Shown here piece after piece: positions 1-7,886 of a stretch of 39,821 nucleotides of DNA. The translations under genes were made by a program, and so were the position numbers. How positions within the stretch are numbered: position 1 is the first letter of the stretch; each line of letters opens with the position of its first letter. The stretch is from Osedax symbiont Rs2 (GTDB lineage Bacteria; Pseudomonadota; Gammaproteobacteria; Pseudomonadales; Balneatricaceae), in assembly GCA_000416315.1 (NCBI GenBank), contig ASZI01000003.1, forward strand, positions 1 through 39,821, in the 5' to 3' direction. The notes beneath the pieces are model-generated. The model worked only from the letters and a program-made list of their open reading frames with translations, was not told where the DNA came from and searched no databases.

Positions 1-25
1 GGTTCGAACCCCGCCACCTCCACCA
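1..25 (+). ncRNA. ssrA: 3' end of tmRNA (or a tRNA), integration site
   Basis: The first 25 bases read as the end of a tRNA-like molecule: the last two bases of a T stem, a TTCGAAC T loop, the CCCGC 3' T-stem strand, a seven-base acceptor strand CACCTCC, discriminator A and an encoded CCA. The pattern CCCGC + CANCTCC + ACCA matches the end of gammaproteobacterial tmRNA, a common target of P4-type integrases, and an integrase gene follows 200 bp downstream. The discriminator A argues against tRNA-Ser. The rest of the gene is outside the window, so a tRNA cannot be excluded. Confidence 0.65.
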
Positions 26-58
26 CACACAATTCCCAAGAGTCACCGGGAATGCCTG

Positions 59-95
59 AAAGCCCTTTAACAGCAATGTTTAAGGGCTTTTTTTT
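59..95 (+). terminator. Rho-independent terminator after the tmRNA-like gene
   Basis: AAAGCCCTT and AAGGGCTTT form a stem closed by a loop of about 14 bases, followed directly by an uninterrupted run of T. It sits about 35 bp after the CCA end and is well placed to end the tmRNA-like transcript. Confidence 0.8.
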
Positions 96-136
96 GCCTG
101 TAACTTCCCAGCACGTCCTATTGAATCCCGCATTAC

Positions 137-197
137 TTGGGGGTATATTAATGTATATGTACCCCTTTTAGGGCTATATCCCCAAAATTAGTACCCC
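137..197. promoter_or_regulatory. Inverted repeats upstream of the integrase gene
   Basis: TTGGGGGTATA (137-147) and TATATCCCCAA (175-185) form an 11-bp inverted repeat with one mismatch, and GTACCCC occurs twice (159-165 and 191-197). The block lies between the attachment site and the integrase start. This is the usual place for integrase arm-binding sites or an operator for the int promoter. No assignment beyond that is possible. Confidence 0.4.
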
Positions 198-228
198 CAG
201 CAAGGCTACAACCAAGAGGGTTCAAGCT

Positions 229-1452
229 ATGCCGCTATCTACTAAGCAGATAGAAAACGCTAAACCAAAGGAAAAGGATTACAAGCTATCCGATGGCGAA
301 GGGATGTTTTTGCTCGTTAAGAAAAACGGCTCAAAATACTGGCGTTTAAAATATAGATTTTTGGGGAAAGAAAAAACATTCTCACTTGGTGTGTACCCCC
401 TGGTTAAATTATCAACAGCCCGCAGTGAAAAAAGCAAAGCCAAACTCCTACTTAATCAAGGTATCGATCCAAGCGCCAAAAAGAAAGCTGATAAAACTCA
501 GGTACGACTGAATACTGAAAACAATTTTAAAGCCATTGCATTAGAGTGGTTTGATATTCACCAGAAAAATAAAGTAGAAAGGCACAAGAGTAGAGTTAAA
601 AGCCGAATGGAGCGTGACCTATTCCCTACCCTTGGTTATCTCCCTATCAACCAAATCACCGCCCCAGTTTTACTTGAAGCTCTCAGGGCTATAGAGAAAA
701 GGGGCGCTGTTGAATCAGCCCATCGCACTAAACAGATAGCCGGCCAAATCTTTAGATATGCTATCGCAACAGGGCGAGCGGAAAGAGACCCTACCCCTGA
801 CTTGAAAGGCGCATTACAGCCACCCATTAAAAAGCATCACGCCGCTCTGACTGAGCCCCGAGATGTGGGCCACTTGATGGTAGCAATAGATAACTTCAAC
901 GGAACCATTGTGGTTAAAACAGCCCTCCACTTGTCGGCACTATTCTTTTGCCGCCCCGGTGAGATAAGACACCTTAAGTGGTCTGATATTAACTACGAAG
1001 AGAATCGGATTGAGCTTATTGCGAGCAAAACTAAGCAGCAGTTGATAATTCCCTTATGTACACAAGCAATAGCACTAATAGAAAACCTTAAAGCATACAA
1101 TGGCAGCAGCCCATATTTACTCCCTTCCGCTAGAGGTGGTAGTCGTTGTCTGTCCGAGAACGGGGTCAGGGTAGCTTTGCGATCAATGGGCTACGATAAC
1201 GATACAATGACACCGCACGGCTTTCGAGCCATGGCTAGAACTCTACTAGATGAGATACTTGAGTATCGTATTGAGTGGATAGAACAGCAACTTGCACATA
1301 CCGTAAAAGATCCGAATGGTCGAGCTTACAACCGCACCAAACACTTGAAGCAACGAACTGAAATGATGCAAGCATGGGCTGATTACTTGGACAAATTAAG
1401 AGACAAAGCATTAGCCAAAAACGTTGTCACAGGTAACTTCAACAGGGCTTAA
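229..1452 (+). CDS. int: P4-type tyrosine recombinase (integrase)
   Basis: This 407-residue protein should catalyse site-specific integration and excision of the island at the adjacent tmRNA-like end. The N-terminal ~90 residues match the arm-DNA-binding domain of P4-type integrases (DUF4102 type), followed by a SAM-like core-binding region and a C-terminal catalytic domain. Visible catalytic residues are Arg242 (in CRPGEIR), His330 and Arg333 (HGFR), His357 (QLAH) and the nucleophile Tyr367 (RAYNR). Length and the C-terminal EMMQAWADYLD stretch are typical of the family. All key residues are present, so the enzyme looks intact. It points away from the attachment site, as usual for these elements. 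Confidence 0.96.
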   Translation: MPLSTKQIENAKPKEKDYKLSDGEGMFLLVKKNGSKYWRLKYRFLGKEKTFSLGVYPLVKLSTARSEKSKAKLLLNQGIDPSAKKKADKTQVRLNTENNFKAIALEWFDIHQKNKVERHKSRVKSRMERDLFPTLGYLPINQITAPVLLEALRAIEKRGAVESAHRTKQIAGQIFRYAIATGRAERDPTPDLKGALQPPIKKHHAALTEPRDVGHLMVAIDNFNGTIVVKTALHLSALFFCRPGEIRHLKWSDINYEENRIELIASKTKQQLIIPLCTQAIALIENLKAYNGSSPYLLPSARGGSRCLSENGVRVALRSMGYDNDTMTPHGFRAMARTLLDEILEYRIEWIEQQLAHTVKDPNGRAYNRTKHLKQRTEMMQAWADYLDKLRDKALAKNVVTGNFNRA

Positions 1453-1470
1453 CCACCAGCTCTGACCAGT

Positions 1471-1527
1471 TTTGCCAGCCTAGGGTAGCTCCCGAATTAG
1501 CGGTATCCTCACCGCTTGGCTGGTAAA
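1471..1527 (+). terminator. Nested stem-loop between int and the next gene
   Basis: TTTGCCAGCC (1471-1480) pairs with GGCTGGTAAA (1518-1527) with one G-T pair, and inside it AGCGGT (1499-1504) pairs with ACCGCT (1511-1516). There is no long T run after it, so it could be a terminator of int, an RNA structure in the leader of the next gene, or a protein site. Confidence 0.4.
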
Positions 1528-1558
1528 TTTAACGAGGGTCGGCACTAGAGGAAATGTT

Positions 1559-2503
1559 ATGAGCGTATTACTTAGATTGAAGGATTATGTGACGGTAGAG
1601 GAAGCTTCTGTAATTTTAACTGATGTATTACAGGAGGGCATAACAGAAGAAGATATTATTAACTTAGCAGAAAGCAATAAACTCAAACTCTGTATGGAAT
1701 TTCACGAAGTAGAATACTTGAATCATGATAGGCAGCATCTACAAATTGAAGACAATAATTCTGTAGATAAAGATGATCCAGATTTTTTTGACTTAGTGTT
1801 TCTTGGTGTCGATTTAGACAGTATCCAAGGCGTTTGGGATATATGCCGTAGCGTAAATTTATATGATCTTTTTTGCCATTCAAAAGGTATTGAGCGATTT
1901 AAATATGATGATCCTGGTGTCGATTTAATGCTTAGAAAAGGCAATTACTATCTCGCTGATGATGAACTACCATTCGACCCGCTTACCCATCATGACGATT
2001 CTAACGATTATCGCATACTTAATAAACACCCTCATTATGACATTATTATCAGTAAAATTGAGATCGATCTTTTAATGGAGTCTTACTTAAACGAAAAGAA
2101 AAAATATACTGAATTAACTATTAATACGACTAACAGAGGGCAATTAAGCGTTTCTAACCCTCTCCTAGAATCGAAGCAAGAAAAAATAAACGGGCTCCAA
2201 GCTGAGGTTGCATTATTAGACAAAGAAATATCAAGACTAAAGAAGTTACAGTCACCAACCATAGAGCCAACAGAAAACAACTCGCTTGGGGTAAACAAGG
2301 AAAAGAATTTACATAAAACCATTGGCTCGCTGACTCAAGCGATGCTTCACTATGGGCCAAGTAGCATCAAGAAATCAGATGGAAGCTTGAATAAGCTTAA
2401 GTTAGCAGAGCTATTAGAGGAAAGATTCCCACCAAAAAACCCTAACGGTTGTTCTGCGAGAGCTATAAGCACTCGCATTAATGAAGGCTTTAAACATATG
2501 TGA
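1559..2503 (+). CDS. Hypothetical protein of the integration module
   Basis: I do not recognise this 314-residue protein. It is acidic in the middle and has a charged, probably helical or coiled-coil stretch near residues 200-235 (QEKINGLQAEVALLDKEISR). The last ~60 residues (SLTQAMLHYGPSSIKKSDGS to the end) look like a compact basic domain that may bind DNA. Proteins of this general layout often sit between int and alpA in P4-like islands, but no function is assigned. The ATG follows a GAGGAAATGTT stretch that supplies a ribosome binding site. It ends just before a set of 20-bp-spaced repeats. Confidence 0.75.
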   Translation: MSVLLRLKDYVTVEEASVILTDVLQEGITEEDIINLAESNKLKLCMEFHEVEYLNHDRQHLQIEDNNSVDKDDPDFFDLVFLGVDLDSIQGVWDICRSVNLYDLFCHSKGIERFKYDDPGVDLMLRKGNYYLADDELPFDPLTHHDDSNDYRILNKHPHYDIIISKIEIDLLMESYLNEKKKYTELTINTTNRGQLSVSNPLLESKQEKINGLQAEVALLDKEISRLKKLQSPTIEPTENNSLGVNKEKNLHKTIGSLTQAMLHYGPSSIKKSDGSLNKLKLAELLEERFPPKNPNGCSARAISTRINEGFKHM

Positions 2504-2505
2504 TA

Positions 2506-2560
2506 TTTAGCAGCTGCCATTTAGTTTTAGCAGCTGCTTATTGTATTTGGCAGCTGGAAT
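2506..2560. repeat. Three CAGCTG repeats at an exact 20-bp period
   Basis: TTTAGCAGCTGC, TTTAGCAGCTGC and TTTGGCAGCTGG occur with CAGCTG starting at 2511, 2531 and 2551, an exact 20-bp step, so all copies lie on nearly the same face of the helix. Each core GCAGCTGC is itself a palindrome in the first two copies. They lie just upstream of the AlpA-like gene and the replication operon. They could be operator sites for AlpA or Rha, or iterons. Confidence 0.7.
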
Positions 2561-2618
2561 GAAATAGCTCCAGCAGATTAATAGACTTGCTCCGAATCAC
2601 TCAAAAGGAGATCAGGGC

Positions 2619-2813
2619 ATGTCAAAACGTATTATTAGGCTTCCACAGGTAAAGAGCTTTACGGGCCTATCAAGAAGCACCATTTATCGTCGTATGGATG
2701 ACGGTACTTTTCCTAAATCTATTTCAATTGGCGGGAGGTTACAGGGTTGGCTAGAAAGCGATATCCAGGGATGGATAACTGAACAGATTGAAGCCGCCGG
2801 CTTGGAGGCTTAA
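2619..2813 (+). CDS. alpA: AlpA-family transcriptional regulator
   Basis: This 64-residue protein has the typical AlpA layout: an N-terminal RLPQVKSFTGLSRSTIYRRM helix-turn-helix of the excisionase/MerR type, then FPKSISIGGRLQGWLESDIQGWI. In prophage CP4-57 AlpA activates the excisionase-like gene slpA, and related proteins regulate P4-like elements. Here it heads the replication operon: the next gene starts two bases after its stop. A strong AAAAGGAG ribosome binding site precedes the ATG. It probably controls the operon through the repeats at 2506-2560, but that is inference. Confidence 0.93.
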   Translation: MSKRIIRLPQVKSFTGLSRSTIYRRMDDGTFPKSISIGGRLQGWLESDIQGWITEQIEAAGLEA

Positions 2814-2815
2814 TC

Positions 2816-3508
2816 ATGAATATGCACTCTCCAACCTTAGGTCACCGTGAAGGGAGCAATCAATCATCCCTTATCAAATTACAGCATGTAGGCTTTGAGT
2901 TCAGAGTAGATAGCCGCGTTATTGCCGGTCTGTTAAACAACCAACATAAGAATGTCCTGGCGCTATTATTACGTTATCAATCTGACTTTGAAGAGTTTGG
3001 TACTTTCGCGTTTCAAACGCGAAAGTCTGGAGGCAGAGAAACAAAGTTTGTTTTGTTAAATAGATCCCAATCTGAATTACTACTGACCTATTCCTCAAAC
3101 ACACCTGAATCAAGGCGTTTAAAGGTAGGCCTTATTAAAGCTTTCGATAAAGCCAGGAACACGCTTGAGGCAAGTGGTAACTACATACCCTTTTATCACG
3201 CTGTGCATGAAGATTTACAAGCGGTCATCGATAAATCAGGCAGCACTACACCTGCAACAGTTCATCACATGAACCTTGAAAAACTAATAAATAAGGCCTT
3301 TGGTTTACCCCCGGGTACCCGACAGGAGCAGCCAATAGAGATCCGGCTAATGATTGGTTCTGCTATGGCCCTAGCATCCAGGGTATATAAGCAAGCACTT
3401 GCTAACGGGCAAGACCACAAGATCGCTTACAAGTCGGTTAAAATCCAGTTAGAGGGGCATTTATCAATGTTTACTAGCCCCAAAAGACTGAAAGGAGGTT
3501 CGAAATGA
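2816..3508 (+). CDS. Rha-family phage regulatory protein
   Basis: This 230-residue protein matches the pRha pattern in its first ~120 residues: DSRVIAGLLNNQHKNVLALL (a winged-helix-like start), then FVLLNRSQSELLLTYSSNT and LKVGLIKAFDKAR, the conserved fold end. Rha proteins are prophage and satellite regulators first noted in phi-80 and lambdoid phages, where they interfere with growth in certain hosts. The C-terminal half (about 130-230) is unassigned. The start is coupled to alpA, and the stop overlaps the next ATG (ATGA). The gene contains a perfect 12-bp-arm palindrome at 3002-3026. Confidence 0.82.
   Translation: MNMHSPTLGHREGSNQSSLIKLQHVGFEFRVDSRVIAGLLNNQHKNVLALLLRYQSDFEEFGTFAFQTRKSGGRETKFVLLNRSQSELLLTYSSNTPESRRLKVGLIKAFDKARNTLEASGNYIPFYHAVHEDLQAVIDKSGSTTPATVHHMNLEKLINKAFGLPPGTRQEQPIEIRLMIGSAMALASRVYKQALANGQDHKIAYKSVKIQLEGHLSMFTSPKRLKGGSK
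3002..3026. repeat. Perfect 25-bp palindrome inside the Rha-like gene
   Basis: ACTTTCGCGTTT and AAACGCGAAAGT are exact reverse complements separated by one C. The palindrome lies inside the coding region, at the residues reading TFAFQTRK. A near-perfect dyad of this length is rarely produced by codon constraint, so a protein-binding or RNA-structure role is possible. Confidence 0.75.
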
Positions 3509-3876
3509 AACGAGTCTTCCTATTGATAAGTAAATGTTTGGACTGTAGTATTAATTTTGTCGACTTAAACAACCGACAATGCTGGTGGATTAAACAACCG
3601 CAAGCGTCTTCTAAGCTAGGGGAACTATACCCCCGTATTAATAAATCTACTGACACCTCGTCGGTGGAATCTGCTGTATTTGGGGGCATGGGTCGGGAGC
3701 CAAAGAAAAAGCCCCCACTGCGCCTTCCTAGCTTGGCGCTGTTTTGCGGCTACCCGATCCACCCTACTTTAAATAAAGCTAGGGAAAACGTTATGTCTTA
3801 TTCTCAACCTATTATCTTGAGTACTCACCCAATACTTGCAATAGTAAATCACCTCCAATTTGGAGGTGCTTTCTGA
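3505..3876 (+). CDS. Hypothetical protein, possibly Ash/Icd-like
   Basis: This 123-residue reading frame has an excellent AAAGGAGG ribosome binding site and overlaps the Rha-like gene by ATGA and the next gene by TGATG, so it is probably translated. I recognise no domain. The composition (many Pro, Ser and Cys, a GMGREPKKKPP patch) resembles the poorly conserved Ash or Icd-like frames found at this place in P4-like islands, but I cannot confirm it. Its DNA carries two stem-loops and a hairpin over the next ribosome binding site, so part of it may act as RNA. Confidence 0.6.
   Translation: MKRVFLLISKCLDCSINFVDLNNRQCWWIKQPQASSKLGELYPRINKSTDTSSVESAVFGGMGREPKKKPPLRLPSLALFCGYPIHPTLNKARENVMSYSQPIILSTHPILAIVNHLQFGGAF
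3682..3739 (+). other. Two adjacent stem-loops inside the small gene
   Basis: GGGGGC (3682-3687) pairs with GCCCCC (3711-3716) around a 23-base loop, and GCGCC (3720-3724) pairs with GGCGC (3735-3739) around a 10-base loop. Back-to-back GC stems in a mostly AT-rich operon suggest an RNA structure. P4 uses a small structured immunity RNA for its own control, but no homology is shown here. Confidence 0.4.
3850..3868 (+). promoter_or_regulatory. Hairpin that buries the next ribosome binding site
   Basis: CACCTCCAA and TTGGAGGTG are exact reverse complements with one base between them, which as RNA gives at least a 7-bp stem with an AAUUU loop. The right arm contains GGAGG, the ribosome binding site of the gene starting at 3876. 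The hairpin would hide the site unless ribosomes finishing the upstream gene, whose stop overlaps this start, open it. Confidence 0.65.
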
Positions 3877-4202
3877 TGCTTACAATAAATCACTCTGCAT
3901 TCCCCAACCTTCTTATTCAAATTGCTTACAGTATTCCTATAGAAGATCTAGCTGGTTTGATTAGTTGTTCAGGGGAAGCTATTGATGAATCCTTTGCTAT
4001 ATCTTCCTTCGTCAACAAAATAGCCTCTTATGTTGGCTATGAAGAGACGCTGGGTAGCACATTAATGCTAACTACCGTTAATTGTGCAATACCTGACTTA
4101 GGCCATGCTATTCACCGTCTAAATAGACGTTGGGTGAATTTAAGTGTGACTCAAGAGCTAATGAAGCAAGCTGTAGGAGGTCGTAATGACAACATCATTT
4201 GA
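3876..4202 (+). CDS. Hypothetical small protein of the replication operon
   Basis: This 108-residue protein has no family I recognise. It is mixed hydrophobic with two helical-looking halves (PNLLIQIAYSIPIEDLAGLI and LTTVNCAIPDLGHAIHRLNR). Its ATG overlaps the stop of the upstream gene and its end overlaps the primase gene by 17 bases, so it is translated as part of the operon. GGAGG lies 9 bases before the start but inside a hairpin. Proteins of this size are common before the primase gene in P4-like islands; no function is proposed. Confidence 0.7.
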   Translation: MLTINHSAFPNLLIQIAYSIPIEDLAGLISCSGEAIDESFAISSFVNKIASYVGYEETLGSTLMLTTVNCAIPDLGHAIHRLNRRWVNLSVTQELMKQAVGGRNDNII

Positions 4203-5115
4203 TCATAACTACTGCGCTAACTTCCAAGAAACCATGATAGTTGAAGGTTTAGCTCCACCATCCCTGCCTATAGATGATGGTGCAATACATCGTTTTCGGG
4301 TTGAGGGTGATAAAGCAGATACTACTAATGGCTGGTATATTTTACATGGAGGGCAAATCCCCGCCGGTGCTTTTGGTTGCTGGAAAAGAGCGATCAGTAC
4401 CACCTGGTGTGCTATCTCTGAAAATAAAATGGATCCTAAGCAGCGTAAGCAATATGAGCACCGAATGGAACACACTAAAGCTCTAAGAGCCAAGGAGAAA
4501 TATCTCAGACAAAAAAAGGCTGCTATTAACTGCGGTTGTATATGGATCAAAGCTAGTCCTTATATAGATATTAAGCACTCTTATCTAATTGCTAAGCAGA
4601 TCAAGCCTATTGGTCTCAAACAATTTAAGAACTCCTTGCTGATTCCTATCCAGAATTCATTGGGAGAGCTCATAAACCTGCAGAGCATTACACCTGATGG
4701 AACAAAGCGGTTCATGTATGGAGGCGCTGTTAAGGCCTGTTATACAGTCATAGGCGAACTACTAACCGCAGCCTTTGTCTGTGAAGGGTATGCCACAGGA
4801 GTAACTATCCACCAGGCCACAAATAAATGTGTAATTGTTGCTTTCAATGCAGGCAATCTTCTTCCCGTTATCAAATCTATAACTACCACCTCACCTGATA
4901 TTGAGCTAGTAATCGCTGCTGACAATGATCACTGTTCAGTAAGCAATGTAGGATTGGATAAAGGCAAACTCGCAGCAAAGGCTTTTGGCTTACCGTTAGT
5001 GTATCCACTCTTTCAGAAAGGCCTTGATGGTTCTGATTTTAACGATCTTGCAGCTGTAGTTGGAATCAAAGAAGTATCAGATCAGTTAGCCCATTGCTTT
5101 AAGGAGGTATCGTAA
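4186..5115 (+). CDS. TOPRIM-domain primase-like protein
   Basis: This 309-residue protein probably makes or helps make primers for replication of the island. Residues ~30-80 (HRFRVEGDKADTTNGWYILH) match the start of phage/plasmid primases with a TOPRIM domain. The TOPRIM acidic residues are visible: Glu200 in VCEGYATG and the Asp246-Asn-Asp248 of AADND. A catalytic AEP-type domain is not obvious. The gene has a strong GTAGGAGG site and its stop overlaps the ATG of the helicase gene (TAATG), so the two proteins are made together and likely replace the single primase-helicase alpha of P4. Confidence 0.87.
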   Translation: MTTSFDHNYCANFQETMIVEGLAPPSLPIDDGAIHRFRVEGDKADTTNGWYILHGGQIPAGAFGCWKRAISTTWCAISENKMDPKQRKQYEHRMEHTKALRAKEKYLRQKKAAINCGCIWIKASPYIDIKHSYLIAKQIKPIGLKQFKNSLLIPIQNSLGELINLQSITPDGTKRFMYGGAVKACYTVIGELLTAAFVCEGYATGVTIHQATNKCVIVAFNAGNLLPVIKSITTTSPDIELVIAADNDHCSVSNVGLDKGKLAAKAFGLPLVYPLFQKGLDGSDFNDLAAVVGIKEVSDQLAHCFKEVS

Positions 5116-6449
5116 TGCCAAATGTCTTGAAGATTATCACCGCAGATGAACCAACCAATTTAGGTATGGTGGGTGACAAGCTATTAACTTCAGATGAGCA
5201 AGCCTTGCTGCTATCTATGAACGATATTTATTGCCATGTAGTAATAGGCGGTAAACATCGAGTAATGACCTATAAACCCTGCCCTATCAATGGGCTGAAA
5301 ATGACTTTTGAAACGCCAAATGATATTGGTAACTACTTTGCGCATAAACCTCAAGTAGCAGGACAAAATCAAGGCGCTGCTTGGTTTAAATGGTCTGGAA
5401 AAAAATTTTATCCTGATGGAATTGGCTATTACCCTGATGTGTCAAAAGCTCCCAAAAAGATTTTTAACACCTTTCAGTCCTTGCCTTGCTCCCCTAGGCC
5501 TGGTGATGTCTCTTTGATACTGAGTCATATACATGACGTACTCTGCGGTGGCGACGGTAAAGCGAGTGCTTACTTCATAGGTTGGCTAGCCCATCTATTC
5601 CAAAAGCCTTCCCATAAACCTTCTGTGGCTATACTAATGAAATCCGCTGAGGGAACAGGCAAAGGTACGCTGTATAAACTCTTAAAGAAAATGCTGGGAA
5701 CAAATGCCCACCAGGTAAATGGTCATTATCAACTAACGGGGCGATTTAATTCGGTTATAGCAGGACGTTTATTAATTTTTGGGGATGAAGTCGATCTTAC
5801 CAGTAAAGCAGTATTCGATAAGGCAAAAGGAATTATCTCAGAGCCTACACTTAGCCTGGAGCTTAAAGGAATAGACCCTGAACCAGTACCTAATTACGCC
5901 AGGTTTATCTTTGCAGGCAACCACGACCGCATAATCTCCGCCGGCACTAGAGAGAGGCGCTTCTTGGTAATAGAACCTTCTATACACAGGGCCGATGATG
6001 AAGCCTATTGGCGAGAGCTTAATCAAATAATAGATACTCACGGTGGAGACACCTTCCTATACCACTTATTGAATTTAGATCTGACTGACTTTAACCCTTA
6101 TAAAGCGCCTGCCACCAAAGGTTTGATTGATGAGAAAATCGTGAGCTTAAAACCTGCCCTTGCGTATATTTATGATGAGTTATGTAAACCAAAACCATTC
6201 GGTGGATCAGTAAGAATCACCTCGACTAACTTAGTACAAATGTTCCAATTTTGGTCCGATATAAATGTTGAAAAAATTTCCGTATCCTCAGCACGGAGCC
6301 AAATTGGTAAAGCAATGGCTGCTCTACAAATTCCTATGACTGGTCGCTCAGATAGAGGCTCTGGAAAGATATATGAGTTGCCAAGTGGCGGGAAGTTGAG
6401 GGCTCTATTCGCATCAAACCTAGGACATGAAAGCGATGATATTTTTTAA
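5115..6449 (+). CDS. DUF5906-type replicative helicase (SF3-like ATPase)
   Basis: This 444-residue protein is predicted to unwind the island's origin. It has a Walker A motif EGTGKGT at 179-185, a Walker B-like LLIFGDEVD at 219-227 and a sensor Asn in FAGNHDR at ~269, the signature of the DUF5906 primase-helicase family related to the C-terminal half of phage P4 alpha. Length fits the helicase half without a primase domain, which is supplied by the preceding TOPRIM gene. An AAGGAGG site precedes the ATG. The gene is followed directly by a dense cluster of 10-bp repeats, as expected for an origin next to its initiator. Confidence 0.9.
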   Translation: MPNVLKIITADEPTNLGMVGDKLLTSDEQALLLSMNDIYCHVVIGGKHRVMTYKPCPINGLKMTFETPNDIGNYFAHKPQVAGQNQGAAWFKWSGKKFYPDGIGYYPDVSKAPKKIFNTFQSLPCSPRPGDVSLILSHIHDVLCGGDGKASAYFIGWLAHLFQKPSHKPSVAILMKSAEGTGKGTLYKLLKKMLGTNAHQVNGHYQLTGRFNSVIAGRLLIFGDEVDLTSKAVFDKAKGIISEPTLSLELKGIDPEPVPNYARFIFAGNHDRIISAGTRERRFLVIEPSIHRADDEAYWRELNQIIDTHGGDTFLYHLLNLDLTDFNPYKAPATKGLIDEKIVSLKPALAYIYDELCKPKPFGGSVRITSTNLVQMFQFWSDINVEKISVSSARSQIGKAMAALQIPMTGRSDRGSGKIYELPSGGKLRALFASNLGHESDDIF

Positions 6450-6460
6450 AAACAATAAAT

Positions 6461-6750
6461 ACCTGCACCACCTATACCACTTTTCCTTCAACCTCCGATT
6501 TTAAAGGGGCTCAAGGTGGTACAGGTTTTACTAAAATTCATATTACCTATACCACTAAATACATCAGCAACACTGCAGAGTATGCTATTAAAGGGATTTG
6601 GTGTGGTACAGGTTTTTTGAGGTTGTCTGAGACCTATACCATATTTAGCCAAAGGTGGTATAGGTGGAACAGGCCTGTTTTGGCTAATTTTAAAACCTAT
6701 ACCAGTAGTACCTCTTGCAAGACGGATGACACGGACAGGTGGGGTAGGTA
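6461..6750. repeat. Iteron cluster, probable replication origin
   Basis: About ten copies of a motif ACCTRTACCA occur in both orientations within 290 bp. Forward copies start at 6461 (ACCTGCACCA), 6470, 6545, 6632 and 6695. Reverse copies (TGGTAYAGGT) lie at 6517, 6604 and 6656, with weaker forms at 6665 (TGGAACAGGC) and 6741 (GGGGTAGGT). The cluster lies directly after the helicase gene, like the P4 ori/crr repeats bound by alpha. Apparent reading frames across it only reflect the repeats. The copies are irregularly spaced with AT-rich gaps. Confidence 0.75.
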
Positions 6751-6781
6751 AACACGGCTTTTTTCTCTTCGAGACAAACAC

Positions 6782-7188
6782 CTAATAACTTATCACTGCT
6801 AAGTTAGGTCTGTTAGACTTTGACTTACAGTAAAATAGATGAACTAGCTCATATTTGGTCTTCAACCAATATTCGAATAATAGAAAGGTGTTGTGAGTAG
6901 ACGGTGCCGGTGACGGCCAATAATCGTACAACTATGAGACATGACAAAACGTTTATGCCGTGAAAAGATTTACTAAGACACTGGAAAATTTTATTGGCTT
7001 ACAAAGTACCGCTAAATCAGCAAGTAAACTAGCGCTTATACAAAAACACGAGCGCTGACCTTTGAGTCGCTCTTAAAGTAAGATATTTTCCGTTCTCCCT
7101 ATCCACATCTATAATTAAAGAAAACTTGTCAAGGTTAACGATTACCAATATACTGTACTTAGTTAAATCGTTATCCCCGAGGTCTATT
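6782..7188. other. Non-coding stretch before the antitoxin-like gene
   Basis: About 400 bp between the iterons and the HTH gene at 7189. I see no gene and no strong repeat in it; it presumably carries the promoter of the gene at 7189. Confidence 0.5.
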
Positions 7189-7878
7189 ATGAAAATTCAG
7201 AACCGTGAAACCAAATCTAATAACAGTATTTCTGTATCCAATGACAGGTATGACGCGGTCAACATTGCAGCAGACCGTTTTGAAAATTTAGCAAAAGAGT
7301 TAGCTGACCAAATGAGAAATGAGTTTAAAGCTAATATCAAACCCCAGCTAGCACTCCCAGATAGCCAGTTTATAACGGATCTAATTATCCAATGCATGTC
7401 TGAGAAAACAGTTTCAGAAATAACTCCAGAGAAAAAAAGACTAAATAATCGCTTACGTAGCCGCACACGTTTTTTTGATAATATTCGTGAAAATGGAGGG
7501 TTATACACTTCAGCAGAGGTAGCAAAGCTATTAGGGGTTAGTAAAGTAACCGTTAAAAAGAAAAAGGATACCAGTAAGCTATTAGCACTAGATCTAAACG
7601 GAGAGTTTGTTTTCCCTGCTTTTCAGTTTACTGTTGATGACGAGTTTAGTGAAAAAGGTATTTTGAAAGGAGTGGCAGAAATACTTCCAAATCTTACTCA
7701 CTTGAGTGATGTTATGCAGTATGGTTTTTTTGTTCAAAAACGAAATGTATTAGACAGCAGTGTTCTAGAAGGGAAAGAATTCACAATTATAAGCATGCTG
7801 AAAAACGGAGTTAATGGTAATGACCTACAATCAATAATTCGCTTGACGAAAACCTTTGGTACACAAGATCCCGCATAA
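7189..7878 (+). CDS. HTH antitoxin of a RES-type toxin-antitoxin pair
   Basis: From the ATG at 7189 (preceded by CGAGG) the protein has 229 residues; an upstream TTG at 7126 is possible but has no ribosome binding site. The middle has a helix-turn-helix (YTSAEVAKLLGVSKVTVKKK), and the C-terminal ~75 residues (GILKGVAEILPNL through VLEGKEFTIISMLKNG) resemble the toxin-binding end of MbcA/ParS/Xre antitoxins that neutralise RES toxins. The N-terminal ~80 residues are an extra helical region. The RES gene lies immediately downstream on the opposite strand. Pairing with it is inferred from proximity and domain logic. Confidence 0.72.
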   Translation: MKIQNRETKSNNSISVSNDRYDAVNIAADRFENLAKELADQMRNEFKANIKPQLALPDSQFITDLIIQCMSEKTVSEITPEKKRLNNRLRSRTRFFDNIRENGGLYTSAEVAKLLGVSKVTVKKKKDTSKLLALDLNGEFVFPAFQFTVDDEFSEKGILKGVAEILPNLTHLSDVMQYGFFVQKRNVLDSSVLEGKEFTIISMLKNGVNGNDLQSIIRLTKTFGTQDPA

Positions 7879-7886
7879 TAAACGAG

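Noticed and set aside
6488..6781. 97-codon minus-strand frame across the iteron cluster
   Set aside because: Its protein only reflects the repeated DNA motif (CTTPNPF and CTTLSPF) and it has no ribosome binding site.
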